Source: Rubrimonas sp036788415 (GTDB taxonomy: Bacteria; Pseudomonadota; Alphaproteobacteria; Rhodobacterales; Rhodobacteraceae). Taken from it: 64,000 nt of DNA. Location of the stretch: contig NZ_DAIQNN010000005.1 in NCBI RefSeq assembly GCF_036788415.1, positions 24,718-88,717 of the forward strand, in the 5' to 3' direction. The translations under genes and the position numbers were made by a program. Positions within the stretch are counted from its first letter, which is position 1. Each line of letters begins with the position of its first letter. Below are positions 43,357 through 51,805 of this stretch, piece by piece. Under the pieces are notes generated by a model. It did no database searches, was not told the origin of the DNA, and saw only the letters and a program-made list of their open reading frames with translations.

Positions 43357-44856
43357 TCAGGCCGGCGCGTCCGGGAAGGGAAGGCTCGGCCAGACGAGGC
43401 GGAAGGCGCAACCGCGCCCGCCGCTCACCGGGCTTTCGATCTGCAGGAGCCCGCCATGGATGCGCGCGGCCTTGCGGATCAGCGCGAGCCCCATTCCCGC
43501 CCCCTCGACCTCGTCGCGCGGGCGCAGCGTCTGGAACATCTCGAAGATGCGCTCTTGCAGGTCGGGCGGCACGCCCGGCCCGTCGTCGGTCACGGTGAAG
43601 ACGCGCCGCGAGCCGTCCGCCTCCAGCCGGACCGAGATGCGGCCATCTTTTCGGTCGTGATGCTTGACGGCGTTGGCCAGCAATTCGCGCAGCGCGGTTT
43701 CGAGCGGCGCGCGATGGGCGCAGAACGGGTCGCCGGACCCCTCGAAGCCGATGGCGAAGCGCCCGTCGGGATCGATCTCGGCTGCGAGCCCTTCGACCAT
43801 CAGATCGGGGCGCACGCGCTCGGCGGAATGGGCGATGCGCCCGATCTCGGCGTAGCTCTGCAGCGCGTCGAGAAGCGCCTCCAGCCGGTCGACGCGCCCG
43901 CAGAGCAGGTCGAGATGGAACTGCGCCTCGGGCGTGCAGAGCGTCCCGAGGTCCTCGCGCAGCCATCCCGTCAACGCCTTGACGCCGCGCAGCGGCGCGC
44001 GCAGGTCGTGGGCGGCTATGTGGGCGAAGGCGTCGAGCTCGACATTGCTCTGCACCAGAAGCGTGTTCTGGCGGCGCAAATGCTCCTCGAGCGCGGCCCG
44101 GCGCGCGATCTCCGTCTCCAGCGCTCCGCGCGAGGCGGTGGTGGTCTCCAGCGTGCGGGCCATCTCGTTGAAGGCCTCGCACATGTGGTCGCATCCGTCC
44201 GGCGACCCGGTTTCGATGCGGTGCGCGTAGTCGCCGTGACGGATCGCCGCGAAGCCGTCGGTGAGCGCGCGCAGGGGCCTCAGGAGCTGCGAGGCGATCG
44301 TCGACCAGAGGGCCGCGACGGCCGCGCCGCTGGCGATGAACATCGCGAACAGCGTGAGATTGGTGCGCCGCGCCGCAGCGTTCGCGCCCTTTAGCGCAGC
44401 GGCCATGACTGGCTCGACGGCGGCGCGGATCGCGACCACCGCTTGCAGAAGTCGATGCTTCGCCGCGCATAATCCTTCTGCGTCGAACACGAAATCGCAG
44501 CTCTGCGCGGCGGCGATCCCCTTGGAGAGCACGGCGCGCGCGCCGGCGAGCGCCGCCTCCATCTGCGCGATTTCAGGTCCGGCTTCGCGCGCGAGGTCGG
44601 CGTCGTCCCGGCTCGCCGCGGCCAGAGCCGCCGCATCGCGCAGGATGTCGAGGCGCCGGGGCTCGGAGGGTTCACGGATGAAGTCGACGATGGCGATGGA
44701 GACGTCCATCGCGGCGCCCTCGACCCGCATCAGGCCGCGCATCTGCGCGAGCGCGTGCTCGAGCCGGTCCATTTGCGCGTAAACGAGCGACGACGCGAGG
44801 CAAAGCAGCGCGAAGAACAGCGCGCCGACGAGATTGATGAGAACATGCGCGCGCAT
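43357..44856 (-). CDS. Membrane sensor histidine kinase
   Basis: A 499-residue kinase. Two membrane segments (about 8-27 and 169-190) enclose a helical periplasmic sensor (about 28-168, with four-helix-bundle character). A HAMP domain follows (about 190-245), then a coiled coil and HisKA with phosphoacceptor H283 in FAHIAAHDLRAPL, then the ATPase domain with ELLANAVKHHD (N box), VTDDGPGVPP (G1), IFEMFQTLRPRDEVEGAGMGLALIRKAA (F/G2). The AHDLRAPL subtype is common in phytochrome-like kinases. It follows a single-domain response regulator on the same strand (85 bp), a likely cognate pair. The signal sensed is unknown. Confidence 0.92.
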   Translation of the reverse strand: MRAHVLINLVGALFFALLCLASSLVYAQMDRLEHALAQMRGLMRVEGAAMDVSIAIVDFIREPSEPRRLDILRDAAALAAASRDDADLAREAGPEIAQMEAALAGARAVLSKGIAAAQSCDFVFDAEGLCAAKHRLLQAVVAIRAAVEPVMAAALKGANAAARRTNLTLFAMFIASGAAVAALWSTIASQLLRPLRALTDGFAAIRHGDYAHRIETGSPDGCDHMCEAFNEMARTLETTTASRGALETEIARRAALEEHLRRQNTLLVQSNVELDAFAHIAAHDLRAPLRGVKALTGWLREDLGTLCTPEAQFHLDLLCGRVDRLEALLDALQSYAEIGRIAHSAERVRPDLMVEGLAAEIDPDGRFAIGFEGSGDPFCAHRAPLETALRELLANAVKHHDRKDGRISVRLEADGSRRVFTVTDDGPGVPPDLQERIFEMFQTLRPRDEVEGAGMGLALIRKAARIHGGLLQIESPVSGGRGCAFRLVWPSLPFPDAPA

Positions 44857-44941
44857 CGGCGGCTCTCCATCGACTTTCGGAAATCGGCGCGGGGTTTCGC
44901 GCCTGATACCCGGAAACGATGAAATTTCGCCTTAAATGCGC

Positions 44942-45385
44942 TCAGATGAGCCGACCGTCGCCCGATTCCGGCAGTTCGACCACGCGCCAGAAGGCCTCGA
45001 TCAGCTTCACCGCCTCCATGAAGCTGTCGCCGACATTCGACTTGACCATGTACCCGGCCACGTTGCGGCGATATCCCTCGGCGATGTCGGCCTCCGACCG
45101 CGAAGTGGTCAGCACGAAGACCGTCGCGTCGCGCAAGCCGGGGTCGGCGCGCAGTTCGGCGAGGAACTCGAGCCCGTTCATCACCGGCATGTTGAGGTCG
45201 AGCAGGATCACATAGGGCCGCGCCAGCGGCTCGACGCCGCCGCCCCCCCGCAGGATGTCGAGCGCCTCCCGCCCGTTGCGCGCCTCGACGATCCGGTTGG
45301 CGATGCGGTTGGAGGCGAAGGCCCGCCGGACGGCCATCCGGTCGACTTCGTCGTCTTCTACAAGCAGAACCTGTACTTCCTTCAT
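44942..45385 (-). CDS. Single-domain response regulator (Rcp1-like)
   Basis: A 147-residue receiver domain without output domain. Phosphoacceptor D63 lies in ILLDLNMPVMNG, acidic pocket VEDDEVD at 10-15, switch threonine in VLTTS and lysine K115 in GYMVKS. The insertion LRGGGGVEPLARPYVILLDLNMP is typical of Rcp1-type regulators paired with bacteriophytochrome-like kinases. It sits just upstream of the histidine kinase gene, which it likely serves as a phosphate relay, sink or protein-interaction switch. Downstream partners are not visible. Confidence 0.92.
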   Translation of the reverse strand: MKEVQVLLVEDDEVDRMAVRRAFASNRIANRIVEARNGREALDILRGGGGVEPLARPYVILLDLNMPVMNGLEFLAELRADPGLRDATVFVLTTSRSEADIAEGYRRNVAGYMVKSNVGDSFMEAVKLIEAFWRVVELPESGDGRLI

Positions 45386-45466
45386 CGCTCGCGGCTCCCG
45401 AAAAGATGCACAGGACTTTAGTCTTATCTGCGATCAGGCTCCCGCGCAACGTGTGCGCCGCCCCTC

Positions 45467-47485
45467 TCATTCCCGCAGAGCGCGCATGACATCCGCGAGG
45501 ATCGCCCCGAGCAGCGTCTCGTCCTCCGCATCCCCGCCCGCCGACGCGGCGACGGTCGCAGGGCGGGCAGGCGCTTCGCGCAGGGCCGGGAGCGATCGGA
45601 CGGGCGCGCCCTCGTGCAGTCGCGCCATCGTATCGCGCCAGATCTCCGCGGGAAGCCCGCCGCCGGTCACGCCGGTGAGCGGCGCGTTGTCGTCGTTGCC
45701 CATCCAGACCCCGGCGACGTAATCGGCGGTGAAGCCGATGAACCATGCGTCCCGCGCGGCCTGCGTGGTGCCGGTCTTGCCGGCGGCGGGGCGGCCGTCG
45801 GGAAGGGCGGCGCGCGTTCCGGTGCCGCGCAGGATCGCCTCCTCCAGCATCGCCGTCACCCGGCCGGCGACGCGGTGGTCGAGCACGCGGCGGCGCTGCG
45901 CGTCGGCGCGCATCAGCGGCGCGTCGTCGCCGCGCAGGCGGATTTCGCGCAGGCCCCAGGGCGCGCCCGACAGCCCGCCCGAGGCGAAGGCGGCGTAAGC
46001 CCCGGTCATCTCGATCAGCGTCGCCTCGGAGACGCCGAGCGCCAGCGCCGGCCCCTCGGCCAGCGGCGAGGAAATCCCCAGCCGCTTCGCGACGTCGCGC
46101 ACCCGGTCGCGCCCAGCGCGCTCGCCGACGCGCACCGCGACGGTGTTGATCGAGCGCGCCAGCGCGTCGGTCAGCGTCACCGGCCCGGAATAGCCGCCGC
46201 CGTAATTCTCTGGCGACCACCCCGCCAGCGTCAGCGGCGCGTCCGCGACGACGTCATTGGGCGACATGCCGCGCTCGAGCGCGGCGGCGTAGACGAAGGG
46301 CTTGAAGGCCGAGCCGGTCTGGCGCAGCGCCTGCGTGGCGCGGTTGAAGCCGCCGGCCCGCCCGTCGCGCCCGCCAACCACAGCGCGCACCGCCCCGTCG
46401 GGGGTCATCACGACGATCGCGGCCTGCGCGCGCGAGTCCGGCTTCACCCGCGTCTCGAAGACATGCGCGAGCGCGGCTTCGGCGGCGCGCTGGGCGCGCG
46501 GGTCGAAGGTCGTGCGGATCACCACGTCCTCGGCGGTGCCGGTCGTCAGATAGTCCGGCCCGTCGGCCATCGCCCAATCGGCGAATTGCGCGCCGATCCG
46601 CGCCGCCGCCGCCTGCGACAGGCCTGCAGGCGCGCCGAGCGCCGCCTGCGCCTGCGCCGCCGTCAGATATCCCTCAGACTCCATCGCCCGCACGATCACC
46701 GCCGCGCGCCCCTGCGCCTGCGCGATGTCCGTGGTCGGGGCGAAGCGCGACGGGGCCTTCAGCAGCCCGGCCAGCATCGCCGCCTCGGCGGGCGAGACGA
46801 ACTTCGCCGACTTGCCGAAATAGCGCTGGCTCGCCGCCTCGAAGCCATACGTTCCCGCCCCGAGATAGACCCGGTTCAGATAAAGAGCGAGAATGTCGTT
46901 CTTGTCGTATTTCAGCTCCATGGCGAAAGCCATCGGAACTTCCATCAGTTTGCGCTCGATGGAGCGCTCATCGGTGAGGAAGACGTTCTTGGCGACCTGC
47001 TGGGTCAGCGTCGATCCGCCCTGCACAACCCGCCCGGCGCGCAGATTGACCAGCGCCGCGCGCGCGATCCCGCGGGGGTCCACGCCCCAATGGCTGTAGA
47101 AGCGACGGTCTTCGGCGGCGAGGATCGCATGGACGAGATGGGGCGACACGTCGCCGGGCCGGATTTCCCCGCCATATTGCTCGCCCCGCCAGGCGAACAC
47201 GTCGCCATTGCGGTCGAGCAGCGTCACCGAGCCGCGCGCGCGCCCGTCGAACAACGCGTCAGCCTCTGGCAGCTGCGCGTGCATCGCCCAGACCGCGCCG
47301 CCGAGTATCACGGCGAACACGATCCCCACCCGCAGCGCCGCCCCGACGACGAAGCGCGCCAGCGCGCGGATCGCGCGATCGAGCCGCCCGGGTCCGCGCG
47401 GCGCGGACGGCTTCTCTGCGCGCTGTCCCTTGCGCGCTTTCGATGGGGTCTGCGGTCTGCGCGCGCCGCTCTTGCGCTCGTTCAT
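45467..47485 (-). CDS. Penicillin-binding protein 1A family (bifunctional transglycosylase/transpeptidase)
   Basis: Class A PBP of 672 residues, building peptidoglycan. A basic cytoplasmic head (1-45) leads to a membrane anchor (about 50-70). The glycosyltransferase domain has the catalytic glutamate E125 in AAEDRRFYSHWGVDPRG and GGSTLTQQVAKN. The transpeptidase domain has SAFK (S392-K395), SIN and KTGTTQ. It is on the shorter side and ends with an alanine-rich tail. It follows an ABC permease gene on the same strand after 81 bp and probably has its own promoter. Confidence 0.94.
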   Translation of the reverse strand: MNERKSGARRPQTPSKARKGQRAEKPSAPRGPGRLDRAIRALARFVVGAALRVGIVFAVILGGAVWAMHAQLPEADALFDGRARGSVTLLDRNGDVFAWRGEQYGGEIRPGDVSPHLVHAILAAEDRRFYSHWGVDPRGIARAALVNLRAGRVVQGGSTLTQQVAKNVFLTDERSIERKLMEVPMAFAMELKYDKNDILALYLNRVYLGAGTYGFEAASQRYFGKSAKFVSPAEAAMLAGLLKAPSRFAPTTDIAQAQGRAAVIVRAMESEGYLTAAQAQAALGAPAGLSQAAAARIGAQFADWAMADGPDYLTTGTAEDVVIRTTFDPRAQRAAEAALAHVFETRVKPDSRAQAAIVVMTPDGAVRAVVGGRDGRAGGFNRATQALRQTGSAFKPFVYAAALERGMSPNDVVADAPLTLAGWSPENYGGGYSGPVTLTDALARSINTVAVRVGERAGRDRVRDVAKRLGISSPLAEGPALALGVSEATLIEMTGAYAAFASGGLSGAPWGLREIRLRGDDAPLMRADAQRRRVLDHRVAGRVTAMLEEAILRGTGTRAALPDGRPAAGKTGTTQAARDAWFIGFTADYVAGVWMGNDDNAPLTGVTGGGLPAEIWRDTMARLHEGAPVRSLPALREAPARPATVAASAGGDAEDETLLGAILADVMRALRE

Positions 47486-47566
47486 CTGCGCTCTTCTCCG
47501 CTGCGACTGCTCGTGGAGCGCTGCCTCGGGGTTACTGCTACCGCATCGCGGCGGGAATGTGGAGCC

Positions 47567-48322
47567 TCAGCGGATCAGATGCCGCGTATAGCGCCGTTCT
47601 AGCCGCCCCAGCGCCCAGACGCCGAGATAGGTCAGGATCATGTAGAGAACCGCCGCCGTCAGCAGCCCCTCATAGACGACGTAATACCGCCCGTTGATCA
47701 TGCGCCCGACGCCGAGGATGTCCTGCAGCGTGATCACGCTGGCCAGAGCGCTGCCGTGGAGCATGAAGATGAACTCGTTGCCCATCTGCGGCAGCGCGCG
47801 GCGCAGCGCCGAGGGGATCACGATGCGGCGCGCCGTCATCAGCGGCGACATGCCGAGCGCGGTCGCCGCCTCCTTCTCGCCGCGCGGGGTGGCGGCGATG
47901 GCGCCGCGCAGGATTTCGGCCTGATAGGCCGCCGAGTTGAGCGTGAAGGCGATCAGCGCGCACCACCACGCTTCGCGCAGCAGCGGCCACAGCGCGCTCT
48001 CGCGCACCCAGACGAACTGCGAAAGCCCGTAATAGATCAGGAACACCTGCACGAGCAGCGGCGAGCCCCGGAACACATAGACGAAGCCGCGCGCGAAGGG
48101 CGCCGCGATCGGCGTGCGCTCGCTCAGCGCGAAGGCGAGCGGCAGGGCGAGCAGAAAGCCCAGCGCCATCGCCAGCACGGTCAGCTCCAGCGTCAGCCAG
48201 ACGCCGAGCGCCCAGCGGTCCCATTCGCCGATCACGAGGCAGGGGTTGAAGAACCACGGAGCCCCGGCGCGCGACGCCTCCGCCGCCGCCGTGCAGAACG
48301 CGCTGTCGAGCACCGCCGTCAT
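47567..48322 (-). CDS. Polar amino-acid ABC transporter permease (HisM/ArtM type)
   Basis: Inner-membrane permease of 251 residues with about five membrane segments. The ATPase-contact EAA loop is EKEAATALGMSPLMTARRIVIPSALRRALP (about 165-194). It starts 3 bp after the HisQ-type permease stop, so it is the last gene of the transport operon. The pair would form the channel for a basic or polar amino acid. The final stretch ERRYTRHLIR is typical of ArtM/HisM proteins. Confidence 0.92.
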   Translation of the reverse strand: MTAVLDSAFCTAAAEASRAGAPWFFNPCLVIGEWDRWALGVWLTLELTVLAMALGFLLALPLAFALSERTPIAAPFARGFVYVFRGSPLLVQVFLIYYGLSQFVWVRESALWPLLREAWWCALIAFTLNSAAYQAEILRGAIAATPRGEKEAATALGMSPLMTARRIVIPSALRRALPQMGNEFIFMLHGSALASVITLQDILGVGRMINGRYYVVYEGLLTAAVLYMILTYLGVWALGRLERRYTRHLIR

Positions 48323-48325
48323 CGC

Positions 48326-49003
48326 TCAGTGCCCCCGCGCGAAGCGGCGCTCGGCGAGCCGGAAACCCCAGTTCGACAGCGCGGTGATCAGCAGATAGGC
48401 GACAAGCACGACGAGCAGGAAGGTGAACGGGTCGCGTTCGCGCCGGCCGATCCTGAGCGCGAGCCCCACCAGATCGGAAAGCCCGATGATCGAGACGACC
48501 GCCGTCGCCTTGACCAGCACTTGCCAGACATTGGCGTAGCCGGGCAAGGCGTGGCGCGCGAGCTGCGGGATCACGATGCGCCAGAGCGTGCGGCCCTTCG
48601 TCAGCCCGTAGGCGCGCGCCGCTTCGATCTGCCCGCGCGGCACGGCGAGATAGGCGCCGCGGAAGGTTTCGGTCATGTATGCGCCGTAGATGAAGCCGAT
48701 CGACAGCACCCCGGCGGCGAAGACCGACACGTCGACGCCTTCCAGCCCCACGGAGCGCGCTATCACGTTCACCAGCCTCTGCCCGGCGAAATAGACGATC
48801 AGGATGGTGACGAGCTCGGGAACTCCCCGGATCACGGTCGTGTAGACGCTCGCCGTCCCGCGCGCGAGCCAGCCGCCGCCGAGCTTGGCGGCAGCCCCGA
48901 GCGCGCCGAGAACGGTCGCGAGCGCGAGCGACAGCAGCGCGACGGCGATGGTGACCCCGAACCCCTCGAGCAGCAGCGGCCCCGCGCCGATCACCGCCTC
49001 CAT
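48326..49003 (-). CDS. Polar amino-acid ABC transporter permease (HisQ/ArtQ type)
   Basis: Inner-membrane permease of 225 residues, five membrane segments, EAA loop EAARAYGLTKGRTLWRIVIPQLARHALPG (about 134-162). The sequence TVIRGVPELVTILIVYFAG is the family hallmark. It is preceded 30 bp upstream by the binding-protein gene and followed by the HisM-type permease. Together with the ATPase at 50760-51524 it makes a complete importer. Confidence 0.93.
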   Translation of the reverse strand: MEAVIGAGPLLLEGFGVTIAVALLSLALATVLGALGAAAKLGGGWLARGTASVYTTVIRGVPELVTILIVYFAGQRLVNVIARSVGLEGVDVSVFAAGVLSIGFIYGAYMTETFRGAYLAVPRGQIEAARAYGLTKGRTLWRIVIPQLARHALPGYANVWQVLVKATAVVSIIGLSDLVGLALRIGRRERDPFTFLLVVLVAYLLITALSNWGFRLAERRFARGH

Positions 49004-49033
49004 GCGGCGCGCTTCGTTCGGAGGGATCGGGGT

Positions 49034-49804
49034 TCAGTCGCCATAGACGTCGAAGCCGAAATAGCGGTCGTTGATTTCGGCGAAGACGCCGTTGGCGCGG
49101 ATCGCGGCGATGGCCGCGCTGAAACGGTCGCGCAGGTCCGGGTCGGTCTTGCGCACCGCGATCCCGGCGCCCTCCCCATGCAAGGCCGGATCGAGATGGT
49201 TGCGCCCGAACATCGCGAAGCCCGACCCCTGCACGGTGTCGAGAAAGCCGCTCTCCAGCGCCAGCGCGTCGGCCATCGCCGCGTCGCAGCGCCCGACGCC
49301 GAGGTCGAGGAACGCCTCCTCCTGCGTGGGGTAGAGGGCGAGCTCGGCCTCGGGAAACTTCGCCTCGAGATAGTCCTGATGGATGGTGCCGCGCTGGATG
49401 CAGACGCGCTTGCCGGCCAGCCCTGCCGGCGTGTCCTCAAGCCCCGCATCGGCGGCGGCGGCGAAGCGGATCGGCGTCTGCTGGTACTTCGCCGAGAAGT
49501 CCACGCGCTGCCTGCGCGCCTCGGTGATCGCCATCGAGGCGACGATGGCGTCGCATTTGCCTTCCTCGAGCGCCGGCAGGATCGCGTCCCACTCCGTCGC
49601 CACCATCCGGCATTCGGCGCCCATCTCGGCGCAGAGCGCGCGGGCGATGTCGATGTCGAAGCCCTCGACCTCGCCGGCGTCGTTGGTCCAGGAGAAGGGC
49701 GGATAGGCCCCCTCCACGCAGATGTCGAGCTGGTCGGCGACCGCAGGCGCGGCGGCGAGCAGGCAGGCGGCGACGAGGAGCGGGCGGAAGGGCGCGCGGG
49801 GCAT
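49034..49804 (-). CDS. Amino-acid ABC transporter substrate-binding protein 1
   Basis: Periplasmic binding protein (SBP_bac_3) of 256 residues with a signal peptide ending AVA (about residue 23). It contains LDICVEGAYPPFSWTNDAGEVEGFDIDIARALCAEMGAECRMVATEWDAILPALEEGKCDAIVASMAITEARRQRVDFSAKYQQTP (positions about 27-112), the lysine/arginine/ornithine-histidine family pattern. Three or more cysteine pairs suggest disulfides. It is followed by the permeases and preceded by a close paralogue. Ligand is a polar or basic amino acid or opine; sequence cannot say which. Confidence 0.93.
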   Translation of the reverse strand: MPRAPFRPLLVAACLLAAAPAVADQLDICVEGAYPPFSWTNDAGEVEGFDIDIARALCAEMGAECRMVATEWDAILPALEEGKCDAIVASMAITEARRQRVDFSAKYQQTPIRFAAAADAGLEDTPAGLAGKRVCIQRGTIHQDYLEAKFPEAELALYPTQEEAFLDLGVGRCDAAMADALALESGFLDTVQGSGFAMFGRNHLDPALHGEGAGIAVRKTDPDLRDRFSAAIAAIRANGVFAEINDRYFGFDVYGD

Positions 49805-49887
49805 GGAAGGACCTCGGACGGGTTGCGGGCCCGCAACTCTTGCGGGCGCCGCGTCGAGGGTGCAAGCGTCGGTCTGCGGCGTCCGCG

Positions 49888-50649
49888 TCATCCGCCGTAG
49901 ATGTCGAAGGCGAAATAGCGGTCGTTGATTTCCTTGTAGACGCCGTTCGCCCGGATTGCGGCGATCGCCGCCGACAGCGCGTCGCGCAGTTCGGTGTCGG
50001 CCTTGCGCACGCCGATCCCCGCGCCATTGCCGAAATATTTCGGATCGGTGTGGTCTGCGCCGAAGAAGGCGAAGCCTGCGCCGGCGCTCGTGGCGAGGAA
50101 CCCGTCCTGAATGGCCATGCTGTCGGCGAGGATCGCGTCGCAGCGCCCAGAGCCGAGATCGAGGAACACCTCGTCCTGCGTCGGATAGAGCACAAGATCG
50201 GCCTTCGGGAACGCGCCCTCCATATAGTCGTGATGGATCGTCCCGCGCTGCACGCAGACCCTCTTGCCGGCGAGGCCCGACGGCGTGTCTTCGAGGCCCG
50301 CGCCCTCGGCGGCGGCGAAGCGCGCCGGGGTCTGGTAGTATTTCGCCGTGAAGTCGATGCGCTGCTTGCGCTCCTCGGTGATCGACATCGAGGCGACGAT
50401 GGCGTCGCACTTGCCTTCCTCGAGCGCGGGGATGATCGCGTCCCACTCGGTGGCGACCATCTCGCAGGTCTTGCCCATCTCGGCGCAGAGCGCGTTGGCG
50501 ATGTCGATGTCGAAGCCGACGACGTCGCCGCTGTCGCTGGTCTGGGAGAAGGGCGGATAGGCCCCTTCGACGCAGATGCGCAGATCGGCGGCGGCGGCGG
50601 ATGCTGCGGTCAGCGCGGCGAGCGCCGCCGCGAGAGTGATGCGGGTCAT
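49888..50649 (-). CDS. Amino-acid ABC transporter substrate-binding protein 2
   Basis: A 253-residue paralogue of the preceding entry, with the same cysteines and the same ending (INDRYFAFDIYGG versus INDRYFGFDVYGD). Signal peptide about 1-21. The two proteins share long identical stretches such as ICVEGAYPPFS, GFDIDIA and EGKCDAIVASM, so they arose by tandem duplication. Differences in the cleft (YYQTPARF versus YQQTPIRF) may alter ligand preference. It lies 110 bp after the ATPase gene and 83 bp before its paralogue. Confidence 0.93.
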   Translation of the reverse strand: MTRITLAAALAALTAASAAAADLRICVEGAYPPFSQTSDSGDVVGFDIDIANALCAEMGKTCEMVATEWDAIIPALEEGKCDAIVASMSITEERKQRIDFTAKYYQTPARFAAAEGAGLEDTPSGLAGKRVCVQRGTIHHDYMEGAFPKADLVLYPTQDEVFLDLGSGRCDAILADSMAIQDGFLATSAGAGFAFFGADHTDPKYFGNGAGIGVRKADTELRDALSAAIAAIRANGVYKEINDRYFAFDIYGG

Positions 50650-50759
50650 TGTTCTTCTCCCTGTCAGCGCATCGCCGTCCCTTGCGCGCGCCTGTCGAAA
50701 ATTCTCCGAATGCGCCGCGCCTGTCAAAGGCTCGCGCGCCGCTTGCACCGATAAGGCCT

Positions 50760-51524
50760 TCAGTCGCGCACCCTCGCGAGGAACTGGCGCAACCGCTCCG
50801 ACTTCGGCGCGCCGAATAGCGCGTCCGGCGGGCCCTCCTCCTCGATCATCCCCTGATGGAGGAACACGACGCGGGTCGCGACTTCGCGGCAGAAGCCCAT
50901 CTCGTGCGTGACCAGCAGCATGGTCCGCCCCTCTTCGGCGAGGCTGCGGATCACGCTCAGCACTTCGCCGACGAGTTCGGGGTCGAGCGCCGAAGTCGGC
51001 TCGTCGAACAGCAGCACCTCGGGCTCCATGCACAGCGCGCGCGCGATGGCGACGCGCTGCTGCTGGCCGCCGGAAAGCTGGATCGGATAGGCGTCGCCGC
51101 GCTCCGGCAGGCCGACGCGCGCGAGCAGCCGCAGCGCCCGCGCCTCGGCCTCCGCCCGCGGCAGGCCGAGAACGTGGATCGGCGCCTCCACGAGGTTCTC
51201 CAGCACCGTCATGTGCGACCAGAGGTTGAAGCTCTGGAACACGAAGCCGAGCTTCGCGCGTATGCGCCGCAGCTTTTCGGGGTCCTTCGCGCCGGGTCCG
51301 CGCTTGCCGTGGTGGATCTCGATGCGCTCGCCGCCGACGCTGATCTCGCCTTCGTCGGGCGTCTCAAGCAGGTTCACGCAGCGCAGCAGCGTCGACTTGC
51401 CCGAGCCGGAAGCGCCGATCAGCGCGATGACGTCGCCGCGCCGCGCCTCGATCGACACGCCGCGCAGCACCGGGACGGCCCCGAAGCTCTTGCGCAGACC
51501 GGCGATGGAGAGTTGCGCGCCCAT
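50760..51524 (-). CDS. Amino-acid ABC transporter ATP-binding protein (HisP/GlnQ type)
   Basis: ATPase of 254 residues, first gene of the transporter operon. Walker A GASGSGKST near 37, Q-loop VFQSFNLWSHMTVLENL, signature LSGGQQQRVAIARAL, Walker B VLLFDEPTSALDPELVGEVL and H-loop LLVTHEMGFCREVA. All are intact. Its start lies in the intergenic region shared with the divergent glnK, so the importer may also answer to nitrogen status, though I found no sigma-54 site pointing in its direction. Confidence 0.94.
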   Translation of the reverse strand: MGAQLSIAGLRKSFGAVPVLRGVSIEARRGDVIALIGASGSGKSTLLRCVNLLETPDEGEISVGGERIEIHHGKRGPGAKDPEKLRRIRAKLGFVFQSFNLWSHMTVLENLVEAPIHVLGLPRAEAEARALRLLARVGLPERGDAYPIQLSGGQQQRVAIARALCMEPEVLLFDEPTSALDPELVGEVLSVIRSLAEEGRTMLLVTHEMGFCREVATRVVFLHQGMIEEEGPPDALFGAPKSERLRQFLARVRD

Positions 51525-51615
51525 GGCGGCCTCCGCTGATGCGCGGCGAGTTAACGATGGAGCGTCGATCTGCGCAAGGCGGTCCCCCCCCTCGCGCCCT
51601 CGGCGATCAAATTTA

Positions 51616-51632
51616 TGCTCAAATAATCAGCA
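51616..51632. promoter_or_regulatory. Candidate NtrC binding site upstream of glnK
   Basis: TGCTCAAATAATCAGCA fits the TGC-N11-GCA core of NtrC enhancers with 4-bp arms TGCT/AGCA. It lies about 120 bp upstream of the sigma-54 -24 element, the usual enhancer distance. Only the outer arms match, so affinity may be low. Confidence 0.45.
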
Positions 51633-51737
51633 CAGAGCAAAGATTAGGCAGATTTTCGGGGCCCCCACGCTTGGCTCGCGGCGCTGAGTTAACGAGTGCT
51701 TCATGTTGCGCAAGCGCGGCGCGCCGTCGTCGGCAAC

Positions 51738-51753
51738 TGGCATGCGGGTTGCA
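51738..51753 (+). promoter_or_regulatory. Sigma-54 promoter of glnK-amtB
   Basis: TGGCATGCGGGTTGCA matches the sigma-54 consensus TGGCACG-N4-TTGC(A/T), with the invariant GG and GC exactly 10 bp apart. Transcription would start near 51765, about 40 bp before the glnK ATG. glnK-amtB operons are classic NtrC/sigma-54 targets. Confidence 0.8.
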
Positions 51754-51805
51754 TCGCGTCGACCCGAGCCCGGCGAACCGGGCCCAACGGAGCAAGGGGT
51801 GTCAC

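Larger units (their letters stand above)
51525..51805. promoter_or_regulatory. Intergenic regulatory region between amino-acid ABC operon and glnK-amtB
   Basis: A 281-bp divergent control region. It holds a sigma-54 promoter for glnK (51738-51753), an NtrC-type palindrome (51616-51632), two copies of the decamer GAGTTAACGA (51548-51557 and 51686-51695, each containing the palindrome GTTAAC), and an AT-rich stretch at 51608-51655. I saw no clear promoter for the ABC operon. Confidence 0.6.

Noticed and set aside
51697..51712. A second NtrC-like palindrome TGC...GCA nearer the glnK promoter
   Set aside because: The spacer is 10, not 11, and the inner bases do not match, so it was left out.
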